From Cubamyces lactineus (lineage: Eukaryota > Basidiomycota > Agaricomycetes > Polyporales > Polyporaceae), in contig JACDTU010000010.1 of the NCBI GenBank assembly GCA_022376465.1, positions 558,001-622,000 of the forward strand: a stretch of DNA of 64,000 nt, read 5' to 3'. The notes below the pieces were generated by a model. The model was not told the DNA's origin. It was given only the letters and a program-made list of their open reading frames with translations, and ran no database searches. The first letter of the stretch is position 1. Each line of letters opens with the position of its first letter. Shown in pieces: positions 44,409 to 57,242 of this stretch. The position numbers and the translations under genes were made by a program.

Positions 44409-45740
44409 CTGTAGACGCAGGGGTGCGAAAGTGTGCAAACACGGCCTTGTCACCCTTATCCCAACCGAGCCAGGAATACAATGGGCGGCTTTTGGACGAC
44501 GCAGACGTATGATTATAAATGGGTGCCCGTCACACTGGTATGGCTATACAGCATGACCATGTCTGATACATGAACAGCACCATCATGAAGACGTGTATAG
44601 AGGGCTTACACTACCGACGTGGTTTCTGAAGCTTCACGGACTGAAGGCGCGATCAGGACTTGGTACGAGGTAGCGGGTCCCAAGGCCCTGGAATGTGCAT
44701 GAGCCAGAGTTGTGGCCATGTCCCATGAGCGAAATTAGCATGAGAGTCCACAGCAAGGCGTGAGGACAAGCTTACCAGAAAACTGTAGAGTTATGGGAAA
44801 CCAGCTATTTCTGTCATGTTGTCAGAGTTGACTGAGCCATACCACCGCTCTGAATAGAAGATGCTGTTCCTCGAGCCCCAAGCTTCGTGCTAGCCAGCCC
44901 GGCATCGTGGTGACAAACCCAGGTTCACGAGAGCGGCAGTGCTGCGGCACCCGTATCTCTCATCGCAATAGGATGGCACAATTCCAGCTTTCGAGTCGAT
45001 ATCATGAATGTACTTAGGCACAAGGGCTTTCTCAATCAGTCAAGCCTCACAAGTTGTAGCGAACAGACGAGATGAGACACAGACACTCCGTGCACCTGGT
45101 TAGTGGTGGTCGTAACGAAGTCCGACTCGTCGTCGATCTACGGACCTGGAGCGCCCGTGGTACAATGTCACGTGGATGCGATTTGGGCGCTACGTAGTGG
45201 CTTCATATATGAGCCGGACGGCTCGTCCAAGCCTGCCAACAGACCACAGCAGCCGATCTCTGGCAGAACTCAACATGATGGCGAGATGCCGCGTTCGTGA
45301 TGTGCTGCTTCTTTATGCAGAGTCTGTTGGTGTAGTACAGTCGCTATAGCAGCCACCAGCTCAAGCCGGCAGCGGCGAGTCTATTATATATCCCATGATT
45401 CCATTCCCAAACTCAGTCGTTCAAATCTGGGAACTCGTATTGTACTTACTGCTAGTACTCCTGCAGGTCCTAAGTTCTATGGTATATCACTTAGATGACA
45501 GTACACCGCTGATGTTCGTTGCACAATACCGTAGATCACAGCTTGCCTGCTGTGGGGTGCCATTGAGTGTACGGATCATGCTGCGCCACGCTGTACGGAG
45601 GTTTTACCGACCTGTGAGTCCCGTGCTTGCCAACTTCATCTCGGGCTTTGTATCCCCATAACATATGAAGCCCGCTGACTTTGAGATTCGGGTCATGAGG
45701 GAGCCAACACAAAGGATGACCTACTCAGTGAATGCGCCTT

Positions 45741-45768
45741 CATCAGCAAATTTTGTAAAGTACTGCCT
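45741..45768 (+). repeat. Diverged inverted repeat, left copy
   Basis: It begins CATCAGCAAATT and matches the reverse complement of 47051-47078 at about 23 of 28 positions. Both copies are followed inward by G+C-rich, palindromic sequence containing CTTCCTTTGCCT. This may be a pair of old non-autonomous elements or one decayed foldback element. Confidence 0.35.
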
Positions 45769-46169
45769 AACGGAATGCAAGGAAATGCAATCCCGGAATC
45801 CGTTGCATTCCTTACCTGGGAAGCACCGGTTATGCATTGCCTGTCATAGGAGAGAGGCGTGTATGACAGTACCTCACCGCGCGCCACCTACCATTGCCTC
45901 GCCCGACCTTCCTTTGCCTCGCCAGGCGGCGGGCTGCCTTCCCGGCCAGGTAAGGGTGGGAATGCAAGGTTGGGCGAAGGATTGCGTGCGCCAGTGATAG
46001 TTTGGCATGCGAGGGCAAAGGGATGACATACCGAATACAACCCGTAGTCTGAGAATCAACTTACATGGCCTAATACACACCAGGGCAAGGTGGTTCTATG
46101 CAAACCATTCAACATACAGTGCAATTGATCATATCGGGCGGGACTAATCATTGTATGCATATACTAATA

Positions 46170-46366
46170 CATGAAAATATACCACACCAACTCGTCCATG
46201 TCCGCCTCGCGCATGACGAGGATCCCGGCAGGCTTTCGCAATGCGCCAAATGGCCTTGAGCATTCCCACGGGGCCGCCGACGTACTGAATAGCCTGGGGC
46301 GCGTGCGGCGTGCGCGATGTCGAACTTCCCATGTAGAAGCGCGAGCACGAGCACATACCCGGCCAT
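46170..46366 (-). pseudogene. Frameshifted coding-like fragment
   Basis: Three minus-strand frames are each protein-like over part of this stretch, for example MAGYVLVLALLHGKFDIAHA, then IQYVGGPVGMLKAIW, then GILVMREADMDELVWYIF. Switching frame between segments gives a more natural chain than any single frame, as expected of a gene fragment with small indels. The product is not recognised. Confidence 0.25.
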
Positions 46367-46408
46367 TGTGCTCAGTTGGCGTGCTTACCAATTCAAGCCG
46401 TGGTGAGC

Positions 46409-46536
46409 ATGCATATATGCACTTACCTGTCGTTGTACGCGTGCATATGTGCGCTTACCTCGTTGTATGCGTGCATATATGCACTTACTTGTTGTTGTAT
46501 GCGTGCATGTGCACACTCACCTCTTGTTATATGCAC
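46409..46536. repeat. Four-unit minisatellite, 30-34 bp units
   Basis: Units 46409-46440, 46441-46470, 46471-46502 and 46503-46536 each carry GCATATATGCAC-like palindromic sequence and CTTACCT. On the minus strand every unit therefore presents AGGTAAG, a perfect splice-donor-like heptamer, or a close variant. Confidence 0.7.
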
Positions 46537-46578
46537 GTACCTTCGACCTGGCTTGGTGCTGTAGAGGACACCATGGGT

Positions 46579-46593
46579 GCGCGCGCGCGCGCG
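46579..46593. repeat. GC dinucleotide run
   Basis: An uninterrupted alternating GC tract of 15 bases, capable of Z-DNA formation in principle. Confidence 0.8.
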
Positions 46594-46950
46594 ATGGATG
46601 GTGAACGGCTAAGCCTGAGGCCGAGGGGAAAGAGGTGGACGTGGAGAGGGAAAGAGTTGCGAATGAATTTGCGAGTCGCGACACGCCCGTTGAGTAGCGA
46701 CGTGCAGATCACGCGGTCGTGACACTCGCGATCGGGCTTGCCCCATAGCCATGACGTCGAGGACCTGTACTCATTGATGACGTTCTAATATCTCAAGTCG
46801 TGATTATATTGCAATGCGAAATCTAAGTTCTACATGAGAAGGGTTAATATGGCAGCACCTTCCCTGGCAATTGGATTCAATGTCAGACTACGCCCGGACC
46901 GGGCGAATCCTGGCAATGAATCGCCCAGTGTGGCGAACGCGTAGCAAACG

Positions 46951-46968
46951 TTCGCCTGGCCAGGCGAA
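46951..46968. repeat. 18-bp perfect palindrome
   Basis: TTCGCCTGGCCAGGCGAA is its own reverse complement. Related half-sites (GGCGAATCCTGGC, CGCCCGGACCGGGCG) lie just upstream, so the stretch 46890-47050 is unusually palindromic. Confidence 0.75.
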
Positions 46969-47050
46969 TCGCGGTAGTTCAAGGCAAAGGAAGGCCAGCG
47001 CTTCCCCGGCCTGTCCGGGAATGCTATCCTTGCCGGGCGCTACCTTGCCA

Positions 47051-47078
47051 GGTAGAACTTTATACAATTTGCTGATGT
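47051..47078 (-). repeat. Diverged inverted repeat, right copy
   Basis: Reverse-complement partner of 45741-45768, sharing the start CATCAGCAAATT and then TAAAGT-CT-CCT. Confidence 0.35.
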
Positions 47079-47800
47079 TAGACGCTTAGCACAGTCTCCA
47101 GCTGGATGGGTTGGGCAAAATGATAGGGGCGATTGAGTGGGCAACTTCTTGTCAGAGCCAGTTCTTGGTGCTTGGCTGCTTAGCTCGACGCGGCTAGCCC
47201 AGGATCGACTGCTATGGTTCGAGGAACGCCTTCATCGCGTGCAGTGACAGCCGAACGTTGGTCCCGACGCGGAGGACTTCGTACATAGTGGCTGTGCTAC
47301 TCCAATGCAATGTGCCTTACAGCCGTTTTCACAACGATAGGCCCCTTTTCAAAACCATCATACATTGGCGTTTGACTCTCAAATTAAATCCGAGATGGGC
47401 GCTGTGATGTAGGGGAGGGCGGCGCCCGTCGGCGACCATGAGCACCCCGCCAATAAGACCCGCCAAGCCTTACCCGGTGCTCGCGCCCTGTCTGGCATCA
47501 AAGAAGTCCGTCGCCGCTACAACTCGTTGTGTGAGATGGATTCTAAGAAGGGCCTACCGTTTTGAAAACGGCTCAAATGCCACTGTAATAGTGTTCGATT
47601 CGAGGAATTGTACACTTCAGACGTAACCAAACCAATTCCAATCACACAGTATATCTCGCAATGTACAGAAGAATCCCAGTAATACAACAGTACCTCGCAA
47701 GCAAGGTAACGCCGAGAGGCGGATAGAAAAGGTCAGAATCCGGCGACATACATGCATATATCGGAACCTTCTATGATTCTTTCATCAGAGTCGCATACTT

Positions 47801-49396
<1,596 letters not shown>

Positions 49397-49521
49397 CTAG
49401 CACAGCCAACCGCAAGCGAGAGATAGTGTTCGTTCAGCGTCGAATCCAATCACAAAGCCAGGAATATGTCATTTTCCGTGCACCATGTGCCGCCACTGCG
49501 AGCGGCAGCGCACTCGCGGGA

Positions 49522-49548
49522 GTGTCCGCAACGTCGGTGTGTCGTGCA
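49522..49548 (-). promoter_or_regulatory. Shared LiP upstream element, copy C
   Basis: The core TGCACGACACACCGACG is 273-289 nt before the start codon and is followed by GCGGACACT. Spacing equals that in LiP B. Confidence 0.6.
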
Positions 49549-51255
49549 AGGGCGAATATGAGACCGGTAGTGTCGATGTATGGAAGGCCATGAGCCTACA
49601 TTCTTCAGAAATCCGCCCGTTCGTGCGCCCCGGTACAGACGAGTGCCGTAATCGACTGTGAACGGTGGCAGCAATCGAAGTCAGAAAATGCTTATCGATG
49701 CTGGAGAATGTGAAATGAGACATACAGACTGCGCACGATTGTGCGCTGGAAGCACGTCTCGCGATAGTCCGAGGCGTCAGCCAAGCTGCCGTCGAGGTCC
49801 CTCTAGAGAGTCGGACCGCATGGGCGCGAGAAACACTCGCAGCGACTCGACTGCGCGCGTGGATACGAGCATCCAGGAGAGCGGAAGGTATCGTCGAGGA
49901 CGACGTCGTATCCGCCAGCCCTATCTCGTTGCTTCAGCCACCCTGCTTCTACGCTTCGAGAGGGAAACTCACATATATTCATATATCCCGTAGAAACGGT
50001 AGGCTAACGAGGTCGTGCATGCACTCGCGGTTCACGATAAGGATCATGATTGCATGCATACCTGCACCCAAATTTCTCGATTTCCCGGTAGCAACGACCA
50101 CCGCTATCTCGACCGTCAAACTAGACGCCGTAGTAGGAAAGCGCCAAGATGACGAGTGCTTTCTGAGATACTATCCAAAGCGGATATTCGTTGATTGAGG
50201 CACAGACGGCTGTTGTGTTACCTCGCCTTTGGGTACGTCAGCACTGGAAGCTTTCCGGCAAACCGAGGATACAAGGCATACCCGGAATAATTGTCCACGC
50301 AATCTTGGTCATCCGAGCGAGCGGCATCATCCCTGGAATACCTGGTTAGCTGAAGCCCTTAGAACGCTCTCATCGCGATCGCGGCGTGCACACACCACAC
50401 TTCCGGACGATGCATATGCCGCAACTGGGTTTCAGTCGAATATCATCCATAGCCCGAAAATGAACAAGGCGCACAACGATATCTCAAACCGTACCGCCTC
50501 GATACTGAGTGGATTCAACATTGATCTGGTGGATATCAGCTCCTTGCATGAAAAGCGCATGTGTGGCTCGGTAGACGCTTCTACCTGCTGCACAGGATAG
50601 AAGGCGGACACTCACCGAGGACTTAAAGTCCTTCGGACATTACCGATCGTGCGATCAGCATGAATCGCGGCGAATGTTCTGAGGAGAGGCAGGGGTTTAC
50701 AAATCGCTGCACTATCACTCGACGCTGAGAAAGAGTTGGCTGCAGATGACTGATCATATGGCATCGGACGCTCGAAGCTTGGGAACAGGTCGAACAGTCG
50801 TGGCATCCGTGGCACCCATCGCATAGTCGCCGCGTGCAGTCTACCATCATTCTACCAGTCCTCCATAGAGGCGGCGCCTTGATGGTGACTTTGGATGATG
50901 GGCAATCTGTCGTGTCAAGGAGTTAGTGCAAGAATACGAACGCGAAGAGAGCTCTAGACCAACCTTGGGCTTACACCACATGTTTCCACGCAAATATATG
51001 CGTTCCACAAAGTCTCTCAGTCCTCAAGAGCAAGTTGTTCGTCTAAGCAAAAAAAGAATGCCGAGGGCCGAGGCCCACCTCAGCATTTCTCGACCGTGGA
51101 GGACGATTTACACGAGTCTATCCCATATCCCCGACCTCGGTTAGTTCTCATGTTCCTGAGAGGAGTTCGACAACGGCCTTCACATGTCCGCGGCAGAAAC
51201 GAACGCTAAGCGGAACGCCCGCGGAGCCTTCGTTCCGCAAGGCACGAGGGTGCAT

Positions 51256-51804
51256 TCAAGTCATACAAGGACCCACAACCTCGGGGCGGGAGCGGGGCCG
51301 TCGACTATTGCGACCGCGCCTCCATCCCGAGGAATTGTCCTTCTTGCCTAAGGGCGCAGAAGGACGCGCGTGCGTCTCGTCCGCACGCTCTATTGAATCC
51401 CAAGGAATCAGAGACCAATAGTAACAGTACTCACATACCGTCCACTTGGACTGGCACATGCTTGAGAACGAACTTGAGAGGCCTAGTAATTCCGAATGTC
51501 GCCTGTGAGACTTGGAGGTGTATGGTGCAAGGTCCGACCGGAATCATTACTACTGCTGCAGGGTTATCGCGCACCACACTGCGGGCGTGGGGTTGCCAAG
51601 AGGATCCAAAGGTCATAGACGGGCCGGGAGAAACAGAGGGATGGAACGCACGTCGTGGTACAGGTGCAGACGCCAAGCTCCTAGGTCTCCTGCGCCTCGA
51701 CCTCCCCTCACCACCTCCTCCAATCCTCCGGACTGTACTACAACTGAGCGCAAACGCAACACTCACCGCAGTTTAGCGAAACCTTCCGTCGTACTTGACT
51801 GCAT
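51256..51804 (-). CDS. Possible small basic protein, unknown
   Basis: Segments 51256-51389, 51439-51689 and 51767-51804 join in phase to 140 residues with acceptable donors (GTGAGT, GTATGT) and acceptors. The chain starts MQSSTTEGFAKLR, has a central part reading VVMIPVGPCTIHLQVSQATF, and ends in an Arg/Ser/Pro-rich basic tail. No domain was recognised and there is no signal peptide. The only outside support is a copy of the LiP upstream element about 385 nt before the start codon, with a TATAAG sequence between them. It could equally be a chance chain or a decayed gene. Confidence 0.25.
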
Positions 51805-53049
51805 GTCTAATGCGCCGTCAGATAGTACGCCACCGTCTGTTTATATCTCATTCTATGCTCGCAAAGACATCAGTACAACACTACGACCCCCTCGGTATCT
51901 GCGAGACTCACCTGATGAGATGATTCTAGCTTTGAGGGTCACTCCTTGTCTGAATCCTGGAGGATGATACTTGGGACACGCCGTCTCTTATAGTTGATGA
52001 CCCTACGACGTTCTAAGGGACTCAGGCCAGCGCACAAGCTCTGCTTGGCAGGGCGCGCCGCGAGGAGGCTGGACATGCCGAGACGAACATTGAGTCCGCG
52101 GCATTGAATGACAAGGTGATCGTTTGAACACATTTCGCTGAGACTTGCAATGTACAGCCGCCGACAAAATGGAGGTCGGCGTATGTCCGCGGCGCTGGCG
52201 TGTCGCTTGACCCCTGCCGCATAGTTTGTGCGGACACACGGGACTTGTGACCTAGGCCTGACCCTTGGTGCTCGGAGTGTCATTGCGAAAATACCTAAAA
52301 TGTGGAACACGATCAGCCGCTATGTCTGCGCAACTAGGAGCGACCAAACACCGTTGTTTTTCTGCTCTGCGGGGGGCAATTTCGTGAGAACAGGTATCGC
52401 ACTGGCATATACAAGAAGTGGGAGTTGCAGTCGCTTTTCTTCAGTGCGCCCCATCTTCCAGCTCAGAATTGTGCTGCGCTCGATCGTCGCAGACAGGCCT
52501 CGCGAGGCTATGCTGCAGATTGCAGCCTGTGCAGGCCTAGATTTGACGGTACACGTTCGGAAATGTAAATTTTGGGGCACTAGAGTTCCGAGGCATACAT
52601 TCTTAGTCTTTGGAAGGACGAAGGGACAGAAGATGGCTGGGCAGCAGGTGTACATAGTTGGATATGAACGGCCCTGCGAGGAGTTACTCGGAGCCTCGCA
52701 GTGAGTTTGTTGGCAAGGTCAAGCAACCGTGACGGACGCCGGGGAGTCTCGGCGTCTCTACTTACTCAAAACCTTAAGCGCTTGCGGACATGGGCGCCTG
52801 CCACCTACGTATAACTCCAATAGTATACTGCTCGTTTCGTCCCTAAACAAGATGCTAGACGTAGTGATCGTTGTCTATATCTAGAGATAGCTGTCTTGTT
52901 TGCCCGGTGCTTGTCGCGCGCACTTGTGCAAATGTCCTGATCATTGGCCATAGGTTGTATGTGACACAAGTACACCGAGCAGAAGCTTCTGAAGATAAGT
53001 ACCGTCCCTTAGATCCGAAGATATTTATTCCCTCATCGACATATGGTAC
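51805..53049. other. Intergenic region with orphan LiP-type element
   Basis: 1.25 kb with short frames on both strands, none recognised. It holds the orphan element at 52184-52206 and the 3' flank of the bleomycin hydrolase gene. Confidence 0.5.
52184..52206 (-). promoter_or_regulatory. Orphan copy of the LiP upstream element
   Basis: In the minus sense it reads GCGACACGCCAGCG, then CGGACA. This matches the LiP B copy at about 18 of 21 positions, in the same orientation as the cluster. A TATAAGAG lies about 200 nt downstream (51985-51993), but no peroxidase follows. Confidence 0.4.
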
Positions 53050-54899
53050 TCAGGCCAGCGAGCCCTATATCAATTCGAGGTTATCAGCAAAGTGTTGTAA
53101 GGCCAAAGAGTAAAATGTCACGTACCATGGGGTCCCAAGGAGCCAGAACCTGCTTCTCACCCTCTTCAAACACCTTCACGAGGTCCTTTGGTGCCAACGC
53201 TTTCGGGATGACGACCTGGTACACGAACTGCTCGAACCACGCGTCGCTCATGACGAAGTACCCCTTGTTGCCAACGGCGTCGCCCCATGAGTTCTCGACT
53301 TTGTAGCGCACTGGGCGGCCAGACGCGTCGAGGTGCACGCCCGAGATAACCATCGCGTGCGTCATTGAGGATTCGTTTGTCCGCAGCCGGTCCGCCTTGG
53401 TCAGACCAAACTTGATGTCGAATGTAGCCTGAAAGGAATATTATCAGACATCATGAACAAGGAGACAAGGGTACCGAGCAAACCTCGTATTCAAAGAGCG
53501 CGGTATCCATGATACCAAACTGGCGGTCCGAGAACTGGCCGACGTCGCATCCGAAAAAGACAGGGTGGCCAGCCTTGATTTGCTTCACTACGGCCTGCTT
53601 GAGGTTCTCGATTTCCGTGTTGACGTCTATTGAGGCGAGTTAGTGGATCTGCTCAATGCTCGGAAGAACGTGAAGACACACAGAGCACGGGTCGGCCACC
53701 CCAGAGGTTGCCCAGCTTATCAACCGTGTACAGCTTGCCATACGGGTTGCGTGGGTCGTTGATGAGCGAAAACGAGTCGGCAGGCTGTGTTGTCCTTGCA
53801 GTCAGCCGAGCGGCCAGCGGACATGGCCTCATAGAAGAGACGTACCGAGTACTTATCATAAGCGAACGCCTTGTAGAACTCGCGTGCCGTACCAGTCCAC
53901 GAACCCGCCTTGCCATCCTTGTCATAGAAGTCCCACGTGAACTTGTCGTCAGGCTTCGGAGGCACGCCGAGTGTCGCGCTCATCACAATGTACACCTCCT
54001 TGAGGAGCTCCTCCTTCTTTGACCTGAGCGTCTTGAGTATCGCATCCTCAGAGAGCGCCGAGTTCGCCCGCAGCGATGCAGACAGGTCGCGCAGAATGAG
54101 TGCGTGCTCGCGCAGTTTGGTCTTCAGAAGCGTGTTGATTGGGCTGGAGAGGGAGGAATGCAAGGACTCGGGGTAGGCAGGTTGCGGAACTACGCCGTAG
54201 GTCTATGGAGATCGTCAAACAAAGCACAGGATGTGTCAAGGATGACGCAACAAACCTCGAGTAGATTGACAACCATATCCCACTGGCCGCCGTCACTGAT
54301 AAGCTCGTCAGAGAGATAATAGACGAGACGGTCGTCAACGGGTAGGTCGGCATGTTGGATTGAGAGCTCCAGGTAGTAGTTGGACTTATTCAACTTGTCC
54401 CAGAAGAACAAGTAGGACTATTGATATTCGGTAAGCATCAAGAGCAAATCGAAGTGTTCGAGCGAAAGGCACGAACCTGCGATAGCTGGAAGTCGCTCAA
54501 GTTGAGCTTCTTCATGATGTTGTATCTCAGCACGTTAGTGGTAGCAAAGAGCCAGCATCGGCCAGAGCTCTTCTGGTTCGTAATCGGCGTGGTCTTAAAG
54601 TCGAGCTCGTTGTTGAACACATGCGCGTCCGCGATACGCGCAGAGCGCGAGATGAGCGACTCCCGGATGTTAGTGTGATTCAGGACGGTACGTGCGAGCT
54701 TGAGCTTGGGCGACTTCTCTACCGACTCCTCCCATGCGTCAACGTTCGAGAGCGTGAGGGCGCCATCCGCCGAGAGAGGCGCAGCAAGTTGGAGGTCTGC
54801 AAGAGACTGTGATAGCTCTTGCGTAGTGTAAGAGGCCTTCTCGGAGTCGCGTGCCTCCGGGTGTACCATCTCGGTCGACTTCGATGCCGCGGAGCCCAT
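53050..54899 (-). CDS. BLH1: Bleomycin hydrolase (C1-family cysteine aminopeptidase)
   Basis: Exons 53050-53064, 53126-53428, 53484-53626, 53682-53784, 53846-54202, 54256-54417 and 54477-54899 join in phase to 501 residues. The catalytic Cys lies in NQKSSGRCWLFA, the His in MTHAMVISGVH and the Asn in VENSWGD; all three sit in the order and spacing of the papain-like bleomycin-hydrolase family. The final 15-nt exon completes the conserved tail WDPM-GSLA. That matters because in this family the C-terminal residues reach into the active site and set aminopeptidase specificity. Family members are cytosolic homohexamers that trim peptides and inactivate bleomycin or homocysteine thiolactone. The model has the usual family length apart from a slightly extended N-terminus. 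Confidence 0.96.
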
Positions 54900-56849
54900 G
54901 ATGTCGCTATATGTACCAAGTGCGTGACGGTAGAAGGAGGGGATCGTCGTCGTTGTCGAGTAACCTACCCAGTACCCTGGTGGTTGTATGGAGGCAAGTT
55001 ATGTCAGCCTGGATTGTGGCGCCTTATCATGACTGGGAGTTCCGAGACGGGCCTCCTATGCCGCGACGGATATGTAGCTAAGGATAGCGCCTGTAGCATA
55101 CAGATATGCGAGTGCTTGTTGTGCGTGTATAGCACCGTGCTGCATATGGTCTGCTGCCCTGGTGGTCCTGGGACCGCTCGTAGTGAGACCGCGATAAATG
55201 CGAGCGATATGATTGGCCAGCGCACCGCGAGTCATTCCTCCCACAGATGGCGACTGCTCAGGTGTCCGCCATCCGTCCGCGATATGATGTTGGTGCGCGA
55301 CCATTTTGTGGAACTGAACAGCGAGAGGACCCCACAAGTCCGGCCGTACACGGCCAGGGAGGAATCTGCGAGATTCTTAAGAGGGGACCCGCCTGCAAAT
55401 TGTCTGTAATTACCTCTTGTGATGGATTGCAGGTCAAACCGAGATTATCTTATGTGGGGCAGGAATTGAGATCGTCGCAGAGTGATCTCAAATTTCCTCA
55501 AGGTCAGGAAGGCGCTAATCACCTCGGCCTTTGACCACGTCGGCAGGTGAGACAAGAAAGGGCAGGTGGTTCGCACGACAGCCCCGTCCCTCGGGCACGA
55601 TTTCGGCAGCCTGACCCAGTGACCGTGCGAACATGTGATGAATCGTGACGAACTGTCACGTTTTCCAGCTCTTTCCACGCAGGTTGCGCTGACCCCATTG
55701 TTGCAACTGTCTTCAACGTTCAACTCGATCCACCATGACTGAGCTTGGTCCCCTCGACTTCTGGCCCTGATCCTTTCGACATCGGTCTCTCTGCGTTAGT
55801 CTGCGCCAGTCTCCCTCATGCGACTCCCTCTAGTCACTTGTTTGCTCTGCGTTTGTACTTTTTGTGCCAAAACAAGAGAGCCTAAGGTAAGTAGTCATTG
55901 CTGATAGCTGACGCATAGCCTCGCTACAAAACAATGTACGATCTTCTGCCCGTTGGGCTTTGCAAGGTAAGTGATGCTGCTGCCCATCATGCTAGGCAAC
56001 CAACAGAACATCATCGAGAACGCCATACAACATCGCCAACGGCTGCCACGTCACAAATTGCTTTAGTCACTACGTGCATCCTCAGGCTTTATGGTGAGTC
56101 TTTTGCGCCCCATTCGCCTGCAAACACCATGACTAATTTGTGGATTTCAGTGTCAGCTCGTTCATGCACACGTATCTCAAGGGCCAAGAGCAACTAAACC
56201 ACTTGAGCTCAGAGGTACGTGTTCCCTTTACGGTACGCCATTGTCCTGATCACTTAGCACAACTCCTCTAATAGATACTACAGCTTGTACGTAGAGTAGA
56301 GTAGATATTGTAGGCACTGAATATAATTCATTTCTGATTCGTACGGAATGCTGTGGGCGTGAATCGATTTCGGAATTAATCGGATTTGTTCGGATATGGT
56401 CGGTAGCGCCTTGCATCTGGCATCAATCTCGCAGCATTGCCGAGGTTCACTCTTAAGAAAATCTTAAGAAATGGCCCCTCTTGTGTTGCGCACACGGGTC
56501 TCCAAATGCGATTCTCTTAAGATCACCTTTGTGATTACACATATCACACGATTCTGCAGGTTTCCTGCAGAGGGCGGACCCGCCGTGTACCTGCCACTAT
56601 CACGGCAGGAAGAGAACATCGGACTGTCACTCAATTCGATTTCGTTCAACGTTGTGCAGTTGGAGCACACCCACGATCACGTGTATGTGACGTAACGCGT
56701 CAAGAGCTGGTGACTGACCCAGCGTGAACGCGAATTTGTTTTGGACTTAGTATATGCCACTTTTCTGAGACTTTGACAACATGATGTGTGGGTCGAACGT
56801 ATTGAATTCAACTTACGCACAGCTTGCATTTAAAGGTATACAGTCACGC
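54900..56849. other. Intergenic region with coding-like fragments
   Basis: Nearly 2 kb with no intact gene. Plus-strand segments at 55818-55880 and 55921-55968, and one ending near 56217 (CVSSFMHTYLKGQEQLNH, then a good donor), are bounded by splice-like signals but do not close into one frame. The plus-strand frame at 56471-56695 is not recognised. A relic gene is possible. Confidence 0.45.
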
Positions 56850-57242
56850 TCAACTAACGAATGAGTCTACGAAGGTCTCCACATCGTTCCTAGATGCACC
56901 TCCCTCCTCCCAAGCACGATCGACGCGTGCCTTCATGGCGAGGAGATTCGACCGCTTCCGCCCGCCATCTTCACCAAACGCCCTCTAAAGTACCTCCATC
57001 GCTTCCTTCTTGATGGCTTCGAGGGTACCCATCGGAGTTTTCCCCGTGCGGTAGATAGGCCGGACTCGACCGTGACCCGTGTGCACTTCAAGGAGCTCAT
57101 ATCCAGCGTCGTAGGTATCCGTGAGCATGATCTTGTTCACGGCTTGGTCAGCCATGAAGGGCCCGCAGATGAGAGGCACGCCTGCGTGGATGCACTCTAC
57201 CGTACTGTTGAACCCACTGTGCGTCACGAACCATCCAGTAGC
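56850..57242 (-). pseudogene. Broken UDP-glycosyltransferase (GT1) 3' fragment
   Basis: The minus strand encodes the C-terminal part of a family-1 glycosyltransferase. THSGFNSTVECIHAGVPLIC is the sugar-nucleotide-binding signature region, followed by GPFMADQ and a C-terminal helix ending VETFVDSF. An in-frame TAG at 56985-56987 interrupts it where the family normally continues (EVL, stop, RAFGEDGG). Upstream of 57242 a splice acceptor is present, but the N-terminal domain is missing; only a doubtful minus-strand stretch at about 57250-57460 remains. This is a decayed or truncated gene. The intact paralogue, if any, is outside the window. Confidence 0.8.

Larger units (their letters stand above)
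44409..47800. other. Repeat-containing spacer between LiP B and LiP C
   Basis: 3.4 kb without an intact gene. It holds a minisatellite (46409-46536), a GC dinucleotide run (46579-46593), palindromic sequences (46890-47050), a diverged inverted repeat pair (45741-45768 and 47051-47078) and a frameshifted coding-like stretch on the minus strand at 46170-46366. Confidence 0.55.
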
